Assembly (NCBI GenBank): GCA_018389105.1
Contig: JACATO010001140.1
Coordinates: 248,001-312,000, forward strand
Origin: Nautilus pompilius
Taxonomy: Eukaryota > Mollusca > Cephalopoda > Nautilida > Nautilidae
Direction: 5' to 3'
Length of the DNA stretch: 64,000 nucleotides
In this document: positions 1-12,302 of the stretch, piece after piece
How positions within the stretch are numbered: the first letter of the stretch is position 1
How the letters are laid out: every line of letters starts with the position of its first letter
Made by a program: the position numbers and the translations under genes
Notes under the pieces: generated by a model
Seen by the model: only the letters and a program-made list of their open reading frames with translations
What the model was told of the DNA's origin: nothing
Databases searched by the model: none

Positions 1-819
1 TATCCAAGAATGCAATACACTGACAGATTATGTTGATGAAACTAGCAACCTTGGTCTACAGGGAACACACATTCAGCAATTGTCCAAGCCTTTAAGTTAT
101 AAAGTCCTAACTTTCTTTTCATTTTTATGCTGCACAAGCAGTGTAAAAACAATACCCTCTTTTGGAAAGAGGGACTGTTTCTAGGAAAATATTGATGCAT
201 CAGGAATATCTTCAAAAACCACCAATTATGATGGTCCATTGGCTCAAACACACCACGCTGACAGAAAGACCATATACTTTCTCTTGATATGCCAATGGTT
301 CAATGAAAATTCTTGTGCTGAACAATGCCATACCAATACATAGCCAGTGTATACAAACTAAAAACCTGGACTCAGAAAAAAAAAAACATTCCAAAAGCCA
401 GCAGGGCTTGATGGTATTTGCACTATTCATTGCAGTCAATAGCAGAATGACACTGTGTAGGGTAAAAGAGTAGTTTGCAGCATGCTATTCTTTTGTGGTA
501 CTATGCTATATGGAGATAAGTGATAATTCCCATGGATACCGGCATATTCTGCTACATTTGCAGCCAATCGTCAGGATTCAGTTTCCAATCTGTTGGATTT
601 GAATGGCTAGAACACACATGTACAGGTTGATCATATTAAGTCAACAGTGGTATTCCACAGCCTTAGAAATTTCCCGCTACCTTCTAACCAACTTCCCACT
701 GCCCCTTTCTTGTAATACATTAATATTAATGTTCACATCCAAGTCGCCTGACGAATGAACCCTGATGGCAGCAACAAGGAAAGATTGCCAAAACATGGAT
801 TTAGAAACTAATTCTAATA
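1..819. other. no gene recognised; possible 3' end of the minus-strand gene
   Basis: AT-rich, with short A-runs. Nothing beyond short chance ORFs apart from the overlapping minus-strand frame at 677-886 noted with the 820-1185 candidate. Confidence 0.3.
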
Positions 820-1185
820 CTAATGTAGTGGAAGATAATGTCCATAACTCGTTTTTTTTAATACTGGCACTACTTGTCTGCCACATTTAAGCTGATACTT
901 CCAAAAGTAATTACTCTTGACTAATGAGTAGTCAGGGCTACATGGAAAGATACTCAGTAAATGACATTTCAGATGTGTTATTTCAACAGGATTTTTATGG
1001 CAATTTAAATGAGGAGCAACAACACTAGAACTACCAAAGTCTAACAGCTCTAGTGGACACAATATTAAAGGAGGTGATTTCATTACTTTAATACATTCCT
1101 TTTCATCTTTGCAAACAGCTCCGTAATTTCTATTACTAGCCTCCAAAGAATCTATTCTATCTGCTGTTCTTCCAATACAAATATT
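820..1185 (-). CDS. candidate terminal exon or long ORF, minus strand
   Basis: After an acceptor-like TTGTTCTTACAG, a 121-codon frame is open to a stop at 820: NICIGRTADRIDSLEASN, later PLELLDFGSSSVV and SPDYSLVKSNYFW. For AT-rich DNA this is long and has balanced composition. An overlapping second frame (677-886) reads SKSMFWQSFLVAAIRVHSSG, which could mean a frameshift at the A-run near 854. Could be the last exon of the divergent gene or an unrelated relic. Confidence 0.25.
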   Translation of the reverse strand, partial: NICIGRTADRIDSLEASNRNYGAVCKDEKECIKVMKSPPLILCPLELLDFGSSSVVAPHLNCHKNPVEITHLKCHLLSIFPCSPDYSLVKSNYFWKYQLKCGRQVVPVLKKTSYGHYLPLH

Positions 1186-1430
1186 CTGTAAGAACAAACA
1201 TAACAGAGGCAAGCTGCAACAATTTTAAGTGTTTAATTTTCCTCCTCCTCAAGTGTCATTTTATCAGGAAAATTTTTAATTTTTGTAAAAAAAAAAAAAA
1301 AAAAAGATACAATCAGAGTTCTCATCCAAAGCATTGTATGGCGCCACACTGCGCTACTTTGATCCAATGCCACAATGAAATCTTGAGAAAAGCAATTTGC
1401 CTGACACTTTTTTTTGAATCCAAAAATGCA

Positions 1431-1530
1431 CCTTCCCATTGAGAATGCAACTTGTTTAAATGATTCAAAGTCCACAGTAATAAGTGCTTGCCATTAGCGA
1501 CACACAGATAAAACACCTCGTACTCCAACT
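1431..1530 (-). CDS. candidate exon, minus strand
   Basis: The minus strand reads EYEVFYLCVANGKHLLLWTL then NHLNKLHSQWE before a weak donor GGGAAG|GTGCAT. The upstream AG is CACTAAATAG. Hydrophobic, helix-like. It lies just before the 820-1185 candidate in the same direction. No family recognised. Confidence 0.2.
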
Positions 1531-4379
1531 ATTTAGTGCTCACAATGCCTTTAAAAATTAAAAAAAAAACCTTAGTTTTCAATGTTCTAGTTTGCAAGGA
1601 AAACACAGTAGAAAGAAACCAGTCTTCCACTATCTGTCCTGCATTCATTGATTTATTATCATCATCAATGTCTTAATCCATTCCAATTAGACCAAGTTCA
1701 AAACAAGCCTGGCTACTCAAGGTACCTGGAAAATTTATGCAAATTTTCAAAGGAAAACTCTGAAAAAAAAAAAAAAAAAGTAATTCTTAAATGTTAACCA
1801 AATCATTCAGCTGCAGCAGCCCAAGTATTAGACCACAACTCTGTAAGATTTTTCCATAAACCTGTTTCAGCATAAAAACAAACAAACCATCTTTCTAAGA
1901 GTAGGTCACCACAACTGTACTGCCAACTTGAGATCTGTGACCAGTGCCAAATGCCACGTAAAACTTGTTTTATTTCAATATTTTAGGTTGCCTGTGAGTA
2001 ACTCCCAGGAAGATCTCAACATAATTTCAATGTTTTAACAAGATTTTTCTTCTTTTTTGCAGGGTGTAAGAAATAGTTCCTCAAAATAACACAAATCCTA
2101 ATAGTTCCAGTAAACTTATGCTACCATGTTCACCTAAAAACACAAACAGTTGGCATCCATTCGATTCACCACTTATTAATGTTAGAAAAAGAAAAACGTC
2201 AGGAAAGCTTCCGTTAAGAAACTGAACTAAATTAAATCAGAATCACTCAATAAAATGTGTGAAAAAGTAACCTGAGCCAGTTATATACTGTTACTTTTAA
2301 TCAAAACCCAGATATTTCAATATATGAATAGTTTGCTTGGTGAAACTAAACCTAAACAGCATGTTTTTGTTTTTAAAATTCTAATAATTACAATTGCTAA
2401 TGCAAAAATATTCCTGGAAATAATTTCACAGTGGTGCAAAATTAATATAATGTAAACAATTTTTCTATGCTTCAAAGGCAAGCCACTTCATAGTCCTTTT
2501 AAAAAAATTTAAATGCCAATAGTTTCATTAATTTTTTTTTTTTAAAACTGGCATATAGCAATATAGCAAAAGTGATGTAGAAATCTTGTAGGATGCCACC
2601 GCTATTTGGTAGAAGTGTCCCAAACTCTCCACTTCTCTGACCAGCAGCAATAAAACATCACACACCATCAGAACTTGCATGTGAACACAATTCTTAACTC
2701 AAAGCCTCATTTTCCCTTATTGTATAAGCACTAAATGCCCAAAGAATGCTCTCGCTTTAGAGCCTGAAACACTTTTGCACGATATTTCAAACAGCATTAA
2801 TTTAATAATTACAAAATTCATAGTGCTACTTGCAATTTTATATTATACAGTCATCAGCTTAAGATTCATTAAAAGTCTGCTTCACTGATTAGAAGAGTCA
2901 TTCAAGTATGATGCAAATGCATGAAAACAATTCAGAGATCAGGGATCCAATGTAACAGAAAAGAGTTGAAAAAACTAAGGGTAGTGTGTGTACAAACTAC
3001 GATAAGGAACATGACATTGAAATGTTCCAAGTTGGTGTATCCGTCTTTGTGACATAGTCAAAACTTAACATACCACTGCAGTATTTGCTGTCAGTACCTT
3101 GGGGAGCTGATTCCGCCTAGCAAACAATGATTGCACCTGGAGCAGCTACGTATCACTACAACAAAAGGGTCGTGGTGTAGTGTGTCAATGTCACGATCAG
3201 GAATTAGTTTATTGCAACTGTAAAGTCACTTTTGGGCTGACAGAAACTCAAGCAGGTCACCTCGGTACTGATTGCTGCTGTCTGTTTTAGTTCAGTCTTA
3301 CTGCAAGGCGGGTAGAGCTCATTGTGAATGAAAGGCATCATCAACAACAATCTCTAGCCTAATACCCATGCATGATAGTAGATCTGATCAGCTGGTTCTG
3401 CTTCAACATAACCAGTTGCAAGTATGGAAAGAGTGATTTTTGCATACTCCAGGCCAATCAGTACGGTGGTAAAATTTCAGTGGTATTAAGCAAAATAACC
3501 CAATCACAAAAAAGTTTTATGTATTCCTTTCTTTGAACCAGCAGGACAGTTGCTGCACAAGGTAGCATAGAGCATACATCAACCCGTTTTTGAATAAACA
3601 TCTGTGTTACCGAGACCAACTTTATCAGATGATAAGCCAACAACTGAGCACCCATGAGATCAGTGGCATGGAAATATCAAAATGTTGCAGCTGCTTAAAA
3701 AAAAACCCTCATCCAAAAGGGTATCAAAACTTCCAATTTCAAGCTACTATCAAAACCACATGGGACCACTGCAAAGAATTAAGAAAACAAAACATTTAGC
3801 AGAATTCATATTTGTTGTATCCATCCTTACTGGAGATGTTGCATTACAAAATGTTAATGCTATATGAACAATTTTTATGATGCTGGATATATATATATAC
3901 CACTGGTTTCCAGAAGTTACGAAACAAAACAAAAATATTTCCAAAATGGTTAAAGTTTTATTAACCAAATATTCAATGCAAACTCCTCTTCATATAACAT
4001 AACTTATTAAAGAAAAAATATGTAAATGAGTTCCACTAGATAGTAAATTAAGTTTTTTTTTTTTTTACTGTTATTAAACCAAACAAACAAAAAAAAGAAG
4101 CAGGATTTTGTTCATATAAATATAAATGGACAGTTTTACTCATTTTCCAAATTCTCCAAGGTGGAGAGGTATTGGCAGGATAGAGGCCCAACAGGGACAG
4201 ACTCAAGTGACAGAATGGCTGAATATGAATAGAAGGGTGATTTCTCACCTATGAATATAATTTTTAGGTACATGGAGATACTGCCTGAAGACCAGTTCAA
4301 AGATGGCAATATACCACCAACCACCCAGATGATCATTCACCTTTCACTTGGCAATGCAAAACTTTAATAACATCAACCA
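1531..4379. other. AT-rich DNA without a recognised gene
   Basis: Homopolymer A/T runs (for example about 1288-1305 and 1764-1779), ORFs under 75 codons on both strands and no transposase motif. The minus-strand ORFs at 4136-4336 may belong to the flank of the Tc1-like relic that follows. Confidence 0.3.
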
Positions 4380-4790
4380 AATTTGCCTCTATCTCTTTGC
4401 AGCCATAGAGGTTACATGAAAAAGGAACCTATGCAAGATTACACCATACTGACAAACACAAGTGATCAGACTCGTTGCATGAATGTGTCGGAGCCCCAAC
4501 TCACGTCTAACTTATCTGGAGGGATTGATGGTCAAGCACCCAGCCCACAAACACCATGGAAAAAGATCACTTGGTGCACCTGTAATCAATCAAAATCTCC
4601 AAGACCAAACTATTACCACCCATTGTGATATGGCCAGCATGTTCTCCTAAGCTGCAGCATATTGAGAATTTTTGGGATGCTCTAGAAAGATATTACCTGC
4701 CTGCCTGCCTCCCTCCCTCCAACCCCCACCCAAGAACTGCAAACTTCTCTGATAAGACAATGGATTTTATTGCCCATGATAAACAAAGCT
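4380..4790 (+). pseudogene. Tc1-like transposase relic (C-terminal part)
   Basis: At 4631-4695 the plus strand reads WPACSPKLQHIENFWDALER, the degenerate form of the Tc1 WPxxSPDLNPIENLWDxLER block with the third catalytic acid (E of IEN). It is followed by a Pro-rich stretch. The preceding frame (4383-4628) is probably the remains of the middle of the element. Stops and frame changes make it inactive. No terminal repeats were found. Confidence 0.6.
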
Positions 4791-7700
4791 ACTGAAAGTC
4801 ATGTATAGGCAGAGGCAGGACCACTTCTCCCCAGTGACTGACAACTTCTAATTTGTCTGTCAGAATTTCGTTTTGTATTCAGATTCATTTCTGGTTGTTT
4901 CCTTTTACACTCCTAAAAACCAGTTGTTATTTTAAGAAAAACTTGTTTAGTTTTATTCAACACATTTTGAAAATATGTTTGTTCTTAACATTTCAAAACC
5001 ATTATATATACTTTTAGAACTCTATTGATGATTTCGATTGGTAAATCTATACAGTAGCTACACTATACATCGCTTTTTAAAAATTAATGGTAGTAAAACT
5101 AAACTGTTAAGCTATTATGTACAATATCAGTTTTGTTATAGAGAAAACAGACTCGTCAAGTGTCCTGATTTTATCAGAAATGTCCCCATTTTTTAAAAAA
5201 AAAAAATCCCAGTAGAGCGTCCCGAAGGGGCAACCATTTGTCCAGATGTTTTATTATTGCACCAATTTTATTTTTCAAGTGGTTGCTGCTATTATTGTCT
5301 TTACTGATCTCTCACTCTTACCAGACAGAGATCACAGCTGCATGTGCTGTGTGTGTGACTGTAATTTCACATATACCAGTCCAGCTACCAATACTTTTAA
5401 CAGATCTCTTTTTACTAATTAACAGCCTGTTATTTGTCAATCATAAGTCATCAAGATAACGTAACAGGTAATCGCTTTTTGGTCAATTATTCTAGTAAGC
5501 TTAACGGGTTTTTTAAATCTACGACAGTGAAAGGAAAAGGCTTGGATTTATTTTACACAATGGCACTGAAACAAGCAATACTCTTACCAAAAAAGAAACT
5601 AGTATCATCATAAGTTTATAATTTTAATCTTATTAACCCCTTACAAATTAATGTTTTTTTTTTTAAATTTCCTAAATTTTTCAGTAAACTGTTTCTTCAG
5701 AACAATTAGTAGGAATAAGAGGAATTACTTTAAAAAACCGATGTCTATGCAAAGAAAAAGAGAGTACAAATGGTAATTGTTAAAATTTGTCAATGTCGTC
5801 GAGAAATCTAATTTGGTTATTTAATGACCCGACAGTTCTATCTAAAGACTATTAAATGGCTAGAAAAAAAAAGAAGAGATAAATACAACTGTTTAGAAAT
5901 AAAAAAATAATAAATGATAGTTGTAATTAAACAAGTAAAGATATACAAAGTTATGTAAAATAATATTTATTATGTAATAATATATATACATTTTAGTCTG
6001 CTCTATGTTGTTGGACATTGAGTATGAATAAGATATTTTAATTTATAAGTTGATATAAACATTGTTTTAAATTTACATTTTTTCTTAATTTTTTCTAAAA
6101 CATTATGGAGTTTTTGCTTAAGTCTAATTATCTAAGAAATAAAATAGTTGTTATCAAAACAATGGGAAACTAATTAACAGAAAGGTATGCTGGTCACAGT
6201 GAGAGCTATGCCCTTTAACTCCATTAAATGTTTGATATACTCAGTTTTAAGAAATAAAAAGTCCTGTTAGCAAGACAAAAGAAACTACATATACTTGTAA
6301 TTTACAAAATGTTTAGTCACAGGGACAGAAACATGTACTTGAATGAAAATAAATTCATTCAGACTACGAAAAAGGATTCATTCAACAAAATGCACGCTGT
6401 ATCATGATTTGACAAAGTGGGAGGTTGATAATTTTTCATTTTTGATTTAGCAGAACTTTGGTAGTCTAGTTACTTGCCCAGAAGCCCGCCCAATGGATCC
6501 GACCTCTTTCTAAAGAGCTACAAAGTTAACCCTCCATATACCACGTGATGCATTTGCATCCTACTAACAGTAAAATCTGCATTAATCAGCACAGGTTAAC
6601 ACACAATACCTTCATCAATATAACCCTGTGCAAAAGGTTAAAGTATTGACTTTTAATCCTTTCAGGAATTTAAACTTTTGAAGTTTCAACTCATCTCACC
6701 ATAACAACTTCCAACAAATTTCTGCAACGGAGAATCACCCAGTCATTCAAAAGCACAAACATAGTTAAATTGTTACGAAAACCGAAGGAAGGGTTACCAA
6801 GATGCTTGATAAGTATCAATGATATAGGGGGAAAAATTTTGAATTGGAAAAAAAATCAATCAGTGCATGACAATAAAAATATTATAAACAAAGTTTGGGT
6901 TCATAGCATCTGGAAGTTAATCTTGAAGTTCAGCTGTCCAGACCACACATAAGGCATGCAGTCTGCACTAGAAATTCACTAGTGTCCTTTTATTTCTGTT
7001 CTACACAAAAAGTTGTCAAACTTGAACGGTTGCTTCCTTACAGAGCAGCCAATAGTTAAACATGGCTAACTGTCAGCAAAAATAAAAATGGCCAGACAGC
7101 TGACACCATCTAAGACTTGATGCCTGCCATAGCAGAGGTATCCAACTTATATTGTTTAATAAAGAAAAGCAATACATTTAGTGCGCAAAGCTATGGACAT
7201 TAACATTTTTTTGAAGAAAATAATTGTTATATTAGCCACTACATAGATTTTAGATAGCTTTAGACTAAGACACCATACGGAGAACATCTGGAAAACAATA
7301 TTAGTCTTGTCAAAAGAAAGTGACAGGCTAGTTGTTTGAAATGCTTAAACTTGGCATGTAATTATTGCATATGGATGAAGTAGAAATGATATCTCCTCAG
7401 GTTATGAAGAGTATATTCTGCATTATGCAAAGCTGTGTTTAATGACTATTTTATTCACAAACTACAAAATAGCCATAACATTATTGCTGTTTTTTTTTTC
7501 ATTTAACATCACAAACAATGAAACCTAAAACTTGTAATTGTCAGACAATACATTTTAATATCTACATTATCTAAATGCAAAATTCTACAGAAATTCTTAA
7601 TATCAATTTTTTGAAGAATGAGATTTGTGGTGTATCTAACTAATTTTGGAATGGAATTACCTCACCTGATCAATTATGGAGAGAAAAAAAAACTAATATG

Positions 7701-9197
7701 CAGTACAATTTTCACTAATAGCATCACAAATGTAGGCTTCAAATTTGTATTTCTTTTAAAAAGAGAGACTAATTTCAACTGTAATACTTGTTTGGAAATT
7801 AATGACAAGAACTTCCCTGACTAATCCTGTCACAAGAAACAAATTGGCAAGCAAACTACTGCGAGGAAGCCGGTCCAACAAAATGTGAGACACTTAATCT
7901 TAAAATAAGAGGAGAGAGGTTGTTGTCGCCTTGTTGCTAATATTTCAAACAGGTTTACCAGATAGTTGATTCAATAACTACTAGAAATTTTTAGACCAAA
8001 CACCAGTTTCCTTAATTTCTTTAAAGAAAGAAATAAATTACAAAATGTTTGTGCTCTCTCCATGTGATTTTTGTTACATGACAGTATGATCTCTTGTAAA
8101 GGAGAAAAAAACAAATTGACTAAATAAGCCAGATATTAGGCATCTCCACTGGAAACCTAAGGATAATGAAGGCAATTCTATGATAAATGACAATGTTGGT
8201 TCATCCATCATGTTTGAATTTAAAGCAGAACTAGTGACTAAGGATCACACAGCTGTATACATTCATCTACTATATTCCCTAGTGCTTTACTGGTGTAGCA
8301 GGAAGACCAGAGAGGCATTTAATGTTTATTTAGCTTGAAGGAAGCAGGGGCAATCTGGCATCATCTTGTTGTAATATGCTTCAATATTGCTGTTGAAGGC
8401 CACCACATGTGGCTATGGAATTTTCTTTCTGTAAAGCTGTCCTTCTCATATACATATATATATGAGAAGTAATTATGATCCCCCTGCTCACAGCTAACCA
8501 TACTTATCTTTACATCCATCTACTTATTCCAGTAAAATTCTGTAAGAATCTTCAGCTATATTCTAGGCTCTTCTGTATATAACAGAATTCAGATGGCACT
8601 CAGATGCCCATGACAAGCCTCTGACAATTCTACACATTCAGCTGTAGCCTTTGAGTTAAGGAAACCTAAGCCTGGAAATTCATCTCTCTCCTGGGTTTTG
8701 TTTACCATGAACAGTAGTTCATAAATACATGTACTGATCTTAGGAACTTCGGGAAACCTCTAATAGATTCAAAGTTCAATCTTGCCAAAATAAGCCCCAT
8801 TCTTCAGATCTGCTGTTACATTGCTCTCACCATTTGACACCACCCTACTTACAACCCCCGCATAAACATCCACATTAACTTTGAGCCATATCTATGCATC
8901 TTTAATAATATTATCACAACTGCATAAATCCACCCACAACTGAGCCTTACATTAAAATCAACTAATAACCTTACATGAGTTGACTAAATCTGCATAGAAA
9001 CTGCCAATTTTATTATTATATGCTTTATAGCTTGAGAGAGTTTATAATTTCAACTAGCATATTTATCTATCAGTACATTAAGTTTTGAATCTCAGGATTC
9101 ATAAAAGCCATCTTTTGATACCTCTAGCTATATCAAAAAAAGAAAACCATATTTACTGTTCTAAACCAGACTTTATAAAAGAAACAAATAAATTTAC
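4791..9197. other. AT-rich DNA, no gene recognised
   Basis: Many short ORFs, poly-A/T runs and an AT palindrome at about 8449-8467. A 22-nt exon-like piece on the minus strand at about 6689-6710 (acceptor CTCCGTTGCAG, donor ATG|GTGAGA) would continue in phase from the 9198-9296 candidate (NLLEVVM), but it is too short to trust. Confidence 0.3.
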
Positions 9198-9296
9198 CTT
9201 TCCCAGTTAAGCATTTTAATATAGTTTGTAAACTGGATACTTTTGATATCATCAGTGGTTAAAGTTATGGATCCAGAGTTGACTAAATTATGGATA
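9198..9296 (-). CDS. candidate internal exon of the divergent gene
   Basis: Acceptor ACATTGATTGTAG, donor GGGAAAG|GTAAAT, 99 nt, phase 2 to phase 2. It reads IHNLVNSGSITLTTDDIK then SIQFTNYIKMLNWE, the most protein-like stretch on the minus strand of this region. A second AG (ATAATTTAG at about 9283) would give a shorter phase-1 exon starting at NSGS. I cannot assign a family. Confidence 0.38.
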
Positions 9297-10499
9297 CTAC
9301 AATCAATGTTTATTAAACCAAATCAATGTCTGAATTACTGCTGATCAAATAGTTGCTTATTCCTATTACAGATCATAAAATAAGAGCAATTAAATGTTAT
9401 GCCTAACAACATGTGGAAAAGATGACATATTCCAAATAGATAGCCAAATCAGAACTGAGATATCCACAACAGAACATACTTGCAATTTATTTAGATTACA
9501 ATGACAGGGATGAGACTATCATTAGCATCTACACATTCACCATAGTTGATCACAAATCCAAGATATAATCAAAAATTTAAAATTAAACTATATTTTAGTA
9601 ATTATTAAAAAATCATCATCAGATATCCATACTCAAAAATAAATTACCAGTTAAAAATTAAGGTCATTTTTCAGAAATAACTGGCTAATAAGGAGTATGC
9701 TTCAACGGAGACAAGGAATTTTGGTTTGGATGTGTGAACCATATTTTAAATGGTTCCTTTCTGATAACCACAAAGTTTCTCAGCTGTTCTTTTTTAAATG
9801 AAAAGTATTACTATTACCAATTTTAAACTTTATCAGTAACAGCTGGAAGATTTTGAAGTATTAAAAAACTCATCTCTTGGAGATGCTTCACAAGCCAAGA
9901 AGTCTTTCTAGGAAATTCTCAAAAAAAATGAACTTGAGATAACTTGGAGAATCTTCTGAAGCAGTGAGATTTAACCTGTGCCCCATGCTATATTTTCTTT
10001 TTTTTAAATCTTCCAAATTGCTTATATCTCTACCAGGTCTAAACAATATTGAAACAGTTTAATTTGGCATGTAAGTGTTTAGGCATGTTTGTCATTTGAA
10101 CTAACAGTCCAATTTTAATTTCATGCTAATCGATAGTTTCCATATGCTATGATAATGGTGTTACCTCTTGCAACTTTCTTTTGTAATTTATTCCTTCCAC
10201 TTGCCAACATTAAATTTAGTGAAAATTGCATTTAAAGTTTAGATTAATTCAAGTCTTTAAATCTAGCAGTCTGAGTATTCAGATATTCCTTAAACAAACC
10301 CATGGTTGGAAAAACAAAGTGGCCTGTCCAAAAATTCACTATTCCTACACATGAGCATGCCCATAATTTCTTCAAAATAAAATATTAATTCATAACTTTG
10401 CTATGTCGCTTGCTTTCCTGTAGTCTGATATTCTAAAAATGTCCTGCTAATACTTACTTATAAGAACAAGTCTATTCTGTTTAAAATCAAAACCCAAAA

Positions 10500-10548
10500 G
10501 AGACACGCACGCACGCACACACACACGCACACACACACACACACACCT
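10500..10548. repeat. (CA)n/(CACG)n microsatellite
   Basis: A run of CACG and CA units. Confidence 0.9.
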
Positions 10549-11104
10549 GTCAGCGTGAGGAGAAATGGTAGTAGAGATGCAAAAAAATGGTTCTTAGTTT
10601 AATTCTAACTGGTTGGGACAATCCACCAGAATGGAAATGTCTAGAACATTATTCGTTAAAATACTAGTACCTGCTTGCTAGCTAGTTCATGACCCCTGAC
10701 AGCAAGGTCCTGATTGTCTGTCCCTTCCCTCACATCAGCAAATAAAATATACTCCTTATAAGCATTTTATTTCTCACACCACAAACCACAGAAGTTTTAG
10801 CTACAATCAGATCTCAATACAGGAAGGAAAAAAACTACATATTTCAATTCAAAGTTCTCTGTACAAGAAGGTAAATGTTTTATAGCTCTAAATGACAGTA
10901 ATCATGAATAAAGCTAAACAAATGTAGTTTTGTCCATTTTAAAGAGACTAGCAATAAATGGTATAACCTTTTAAACCCGTGCTAAAAGTGTCTTGGGATA
11001 ATATTAATTTCAATTCATCAATTACATTTTTTATGCTCTTAAACATTTTTTTTGTTTCATTGCAAAAAAACGTATTACAGCAGTTCAGTGTCATTAGATG
11101 ATAT

Positions 11105-11272
11105 TGGGGGTGTCTGTATGTGTGCCTGTGAATGTGTATGTGCCTGTGTGAATGTGTATGTGTATGTATGCGCATGTACGTATGCTGAGTGTCTGTTTAG
11201 CTGTGCTTAAGCATGTGTGTTCAGTTACTCGTAGTGCTGTAGCATGTCCCGTGTGTGTGTGTGTGTGCGCGC
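11105..11272. repeat. compound (TG)n microsatellite with longer units
   Basis: Interrupted GTGTATG/GTGCCTG units in which GTGCCTGTGAATGTGTATGT-like blocks recur, ending in a pure (GT) run at about 11250-11266. The ORFs in both strands here are artefacts of the repeat. Confidence 0.85.
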
Positions 11273-11394
11273 TCGCTGTCGACACGTGAGTCGCATGCCC
11301 GTTGCTGATTGGTCGATGACGAATCGCGCGACTGGCCCGGATTGGGATGCGGGGCCGGGGGAAGTGCGTGGCATAAGGCAGCGAGAAGATGAAG

Positions 11395-12302
11395 CATGGA
11401 ATAAAAGGGTTGCATACCTTGCCGACATTTTCGACCAGCTGAACAAGTTAAATTTGAAGCTTCAAGGAAGTGAAACACATATTCTCCCTTTTCAAGATAG
11501 TCTCCGGGCCTTTGTTTCCAAACTGCAGAACTGGCGTCGGAAAACCAATCCTGGAAACATCGCTTGTTCAAAAAACTTTGTGGAGTGATGGATGAGTCTC
11601 AGGTCCAACTGGATCAGTTCCTCAAGGATGAGATTACTGAACATCTTCAGTCTCTAGAAGAGGAATTCAAGCGATACTTCCCTGAGCTATCAGAGGAACA
11701 GGAGGTACTGGTAAGGAACACATTTTGTACTGCACTTGATGTATCCAGCATCCCAGATGAAATCCAAGATGAATTTCTGGATCTAAGGAACGACTCTCGA
11801 GCTCGTGATCCCTTCAAGGTGAAATCGGTGACTTAGTTCTGGTGCGCTATGTATCAGTCATACTCCAAAGTCAGCATGATAGCCTTAAGTGTCCTTGTTC
11901 CATTCGCTTCTACCTACCTGTGTGAAGCAGGATTTTCAACTCTTGTCAATATAAAAACGAAGAATAGGAACAGATTAGATGTTGGAGATGACATGAGACT
12001 GGCTCTAACAAACGCTCTGCCACAAATTTCAAGGCTTTCCGCTCAAATGCAACATCATCATCCCACTAGCTGGGCTGGATAGCTGTTGGAACCTATGTTG
12101 ATATTATTGTAAGAATAATTGTGTTCTTTTTGTGAATTAAGGTTGGACCAATGTTGTGATTTAGTTTGCTAATAAATAATTACAGGATTCTTAAATAAAT
12201 TTTTTGTTAGATGTTTCTTTCCCTCTACTTCACAGAAAATAAAACGTAAATCAAGCTGCTGATAGTAGGGGGTCGCGAGTGCAAAAACGTTGGGAACCAC
12301 TG
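11395..12302 (+). pseudogene. hAT transposase relic, ZBED5-like, with right terminus
   Basis: Reads LNKLNLKLQGSETHILPFQD, then after one frameshift near 11560 MDESQVQLDQFLKDEI, EEFKRYFPELSEE and ALDVSSIPDEIQDEFLDL. One TAG follows (11834-11836), then MIALSVLVPFASTYLCEAGF and NRLDVGDDMRLALTNALPQI, the hAT dimerisation block. The 3' end has a hAT inverted-repeat terminus, GGGAACCACTG, ending at 12302. Only the C-terminal half of a ZBED5-like transposase is present; the N-terminal BED finger and left terminus are absent. One frameshift and one stop make it a dead but fairly young copy. Confidence 0.85.

Noticed and set aside
10948-11571. His/Thr-rich minus-strand ORFs
   Set aside because: Products of the TG microsatellite and the antisense of the hAT relic.
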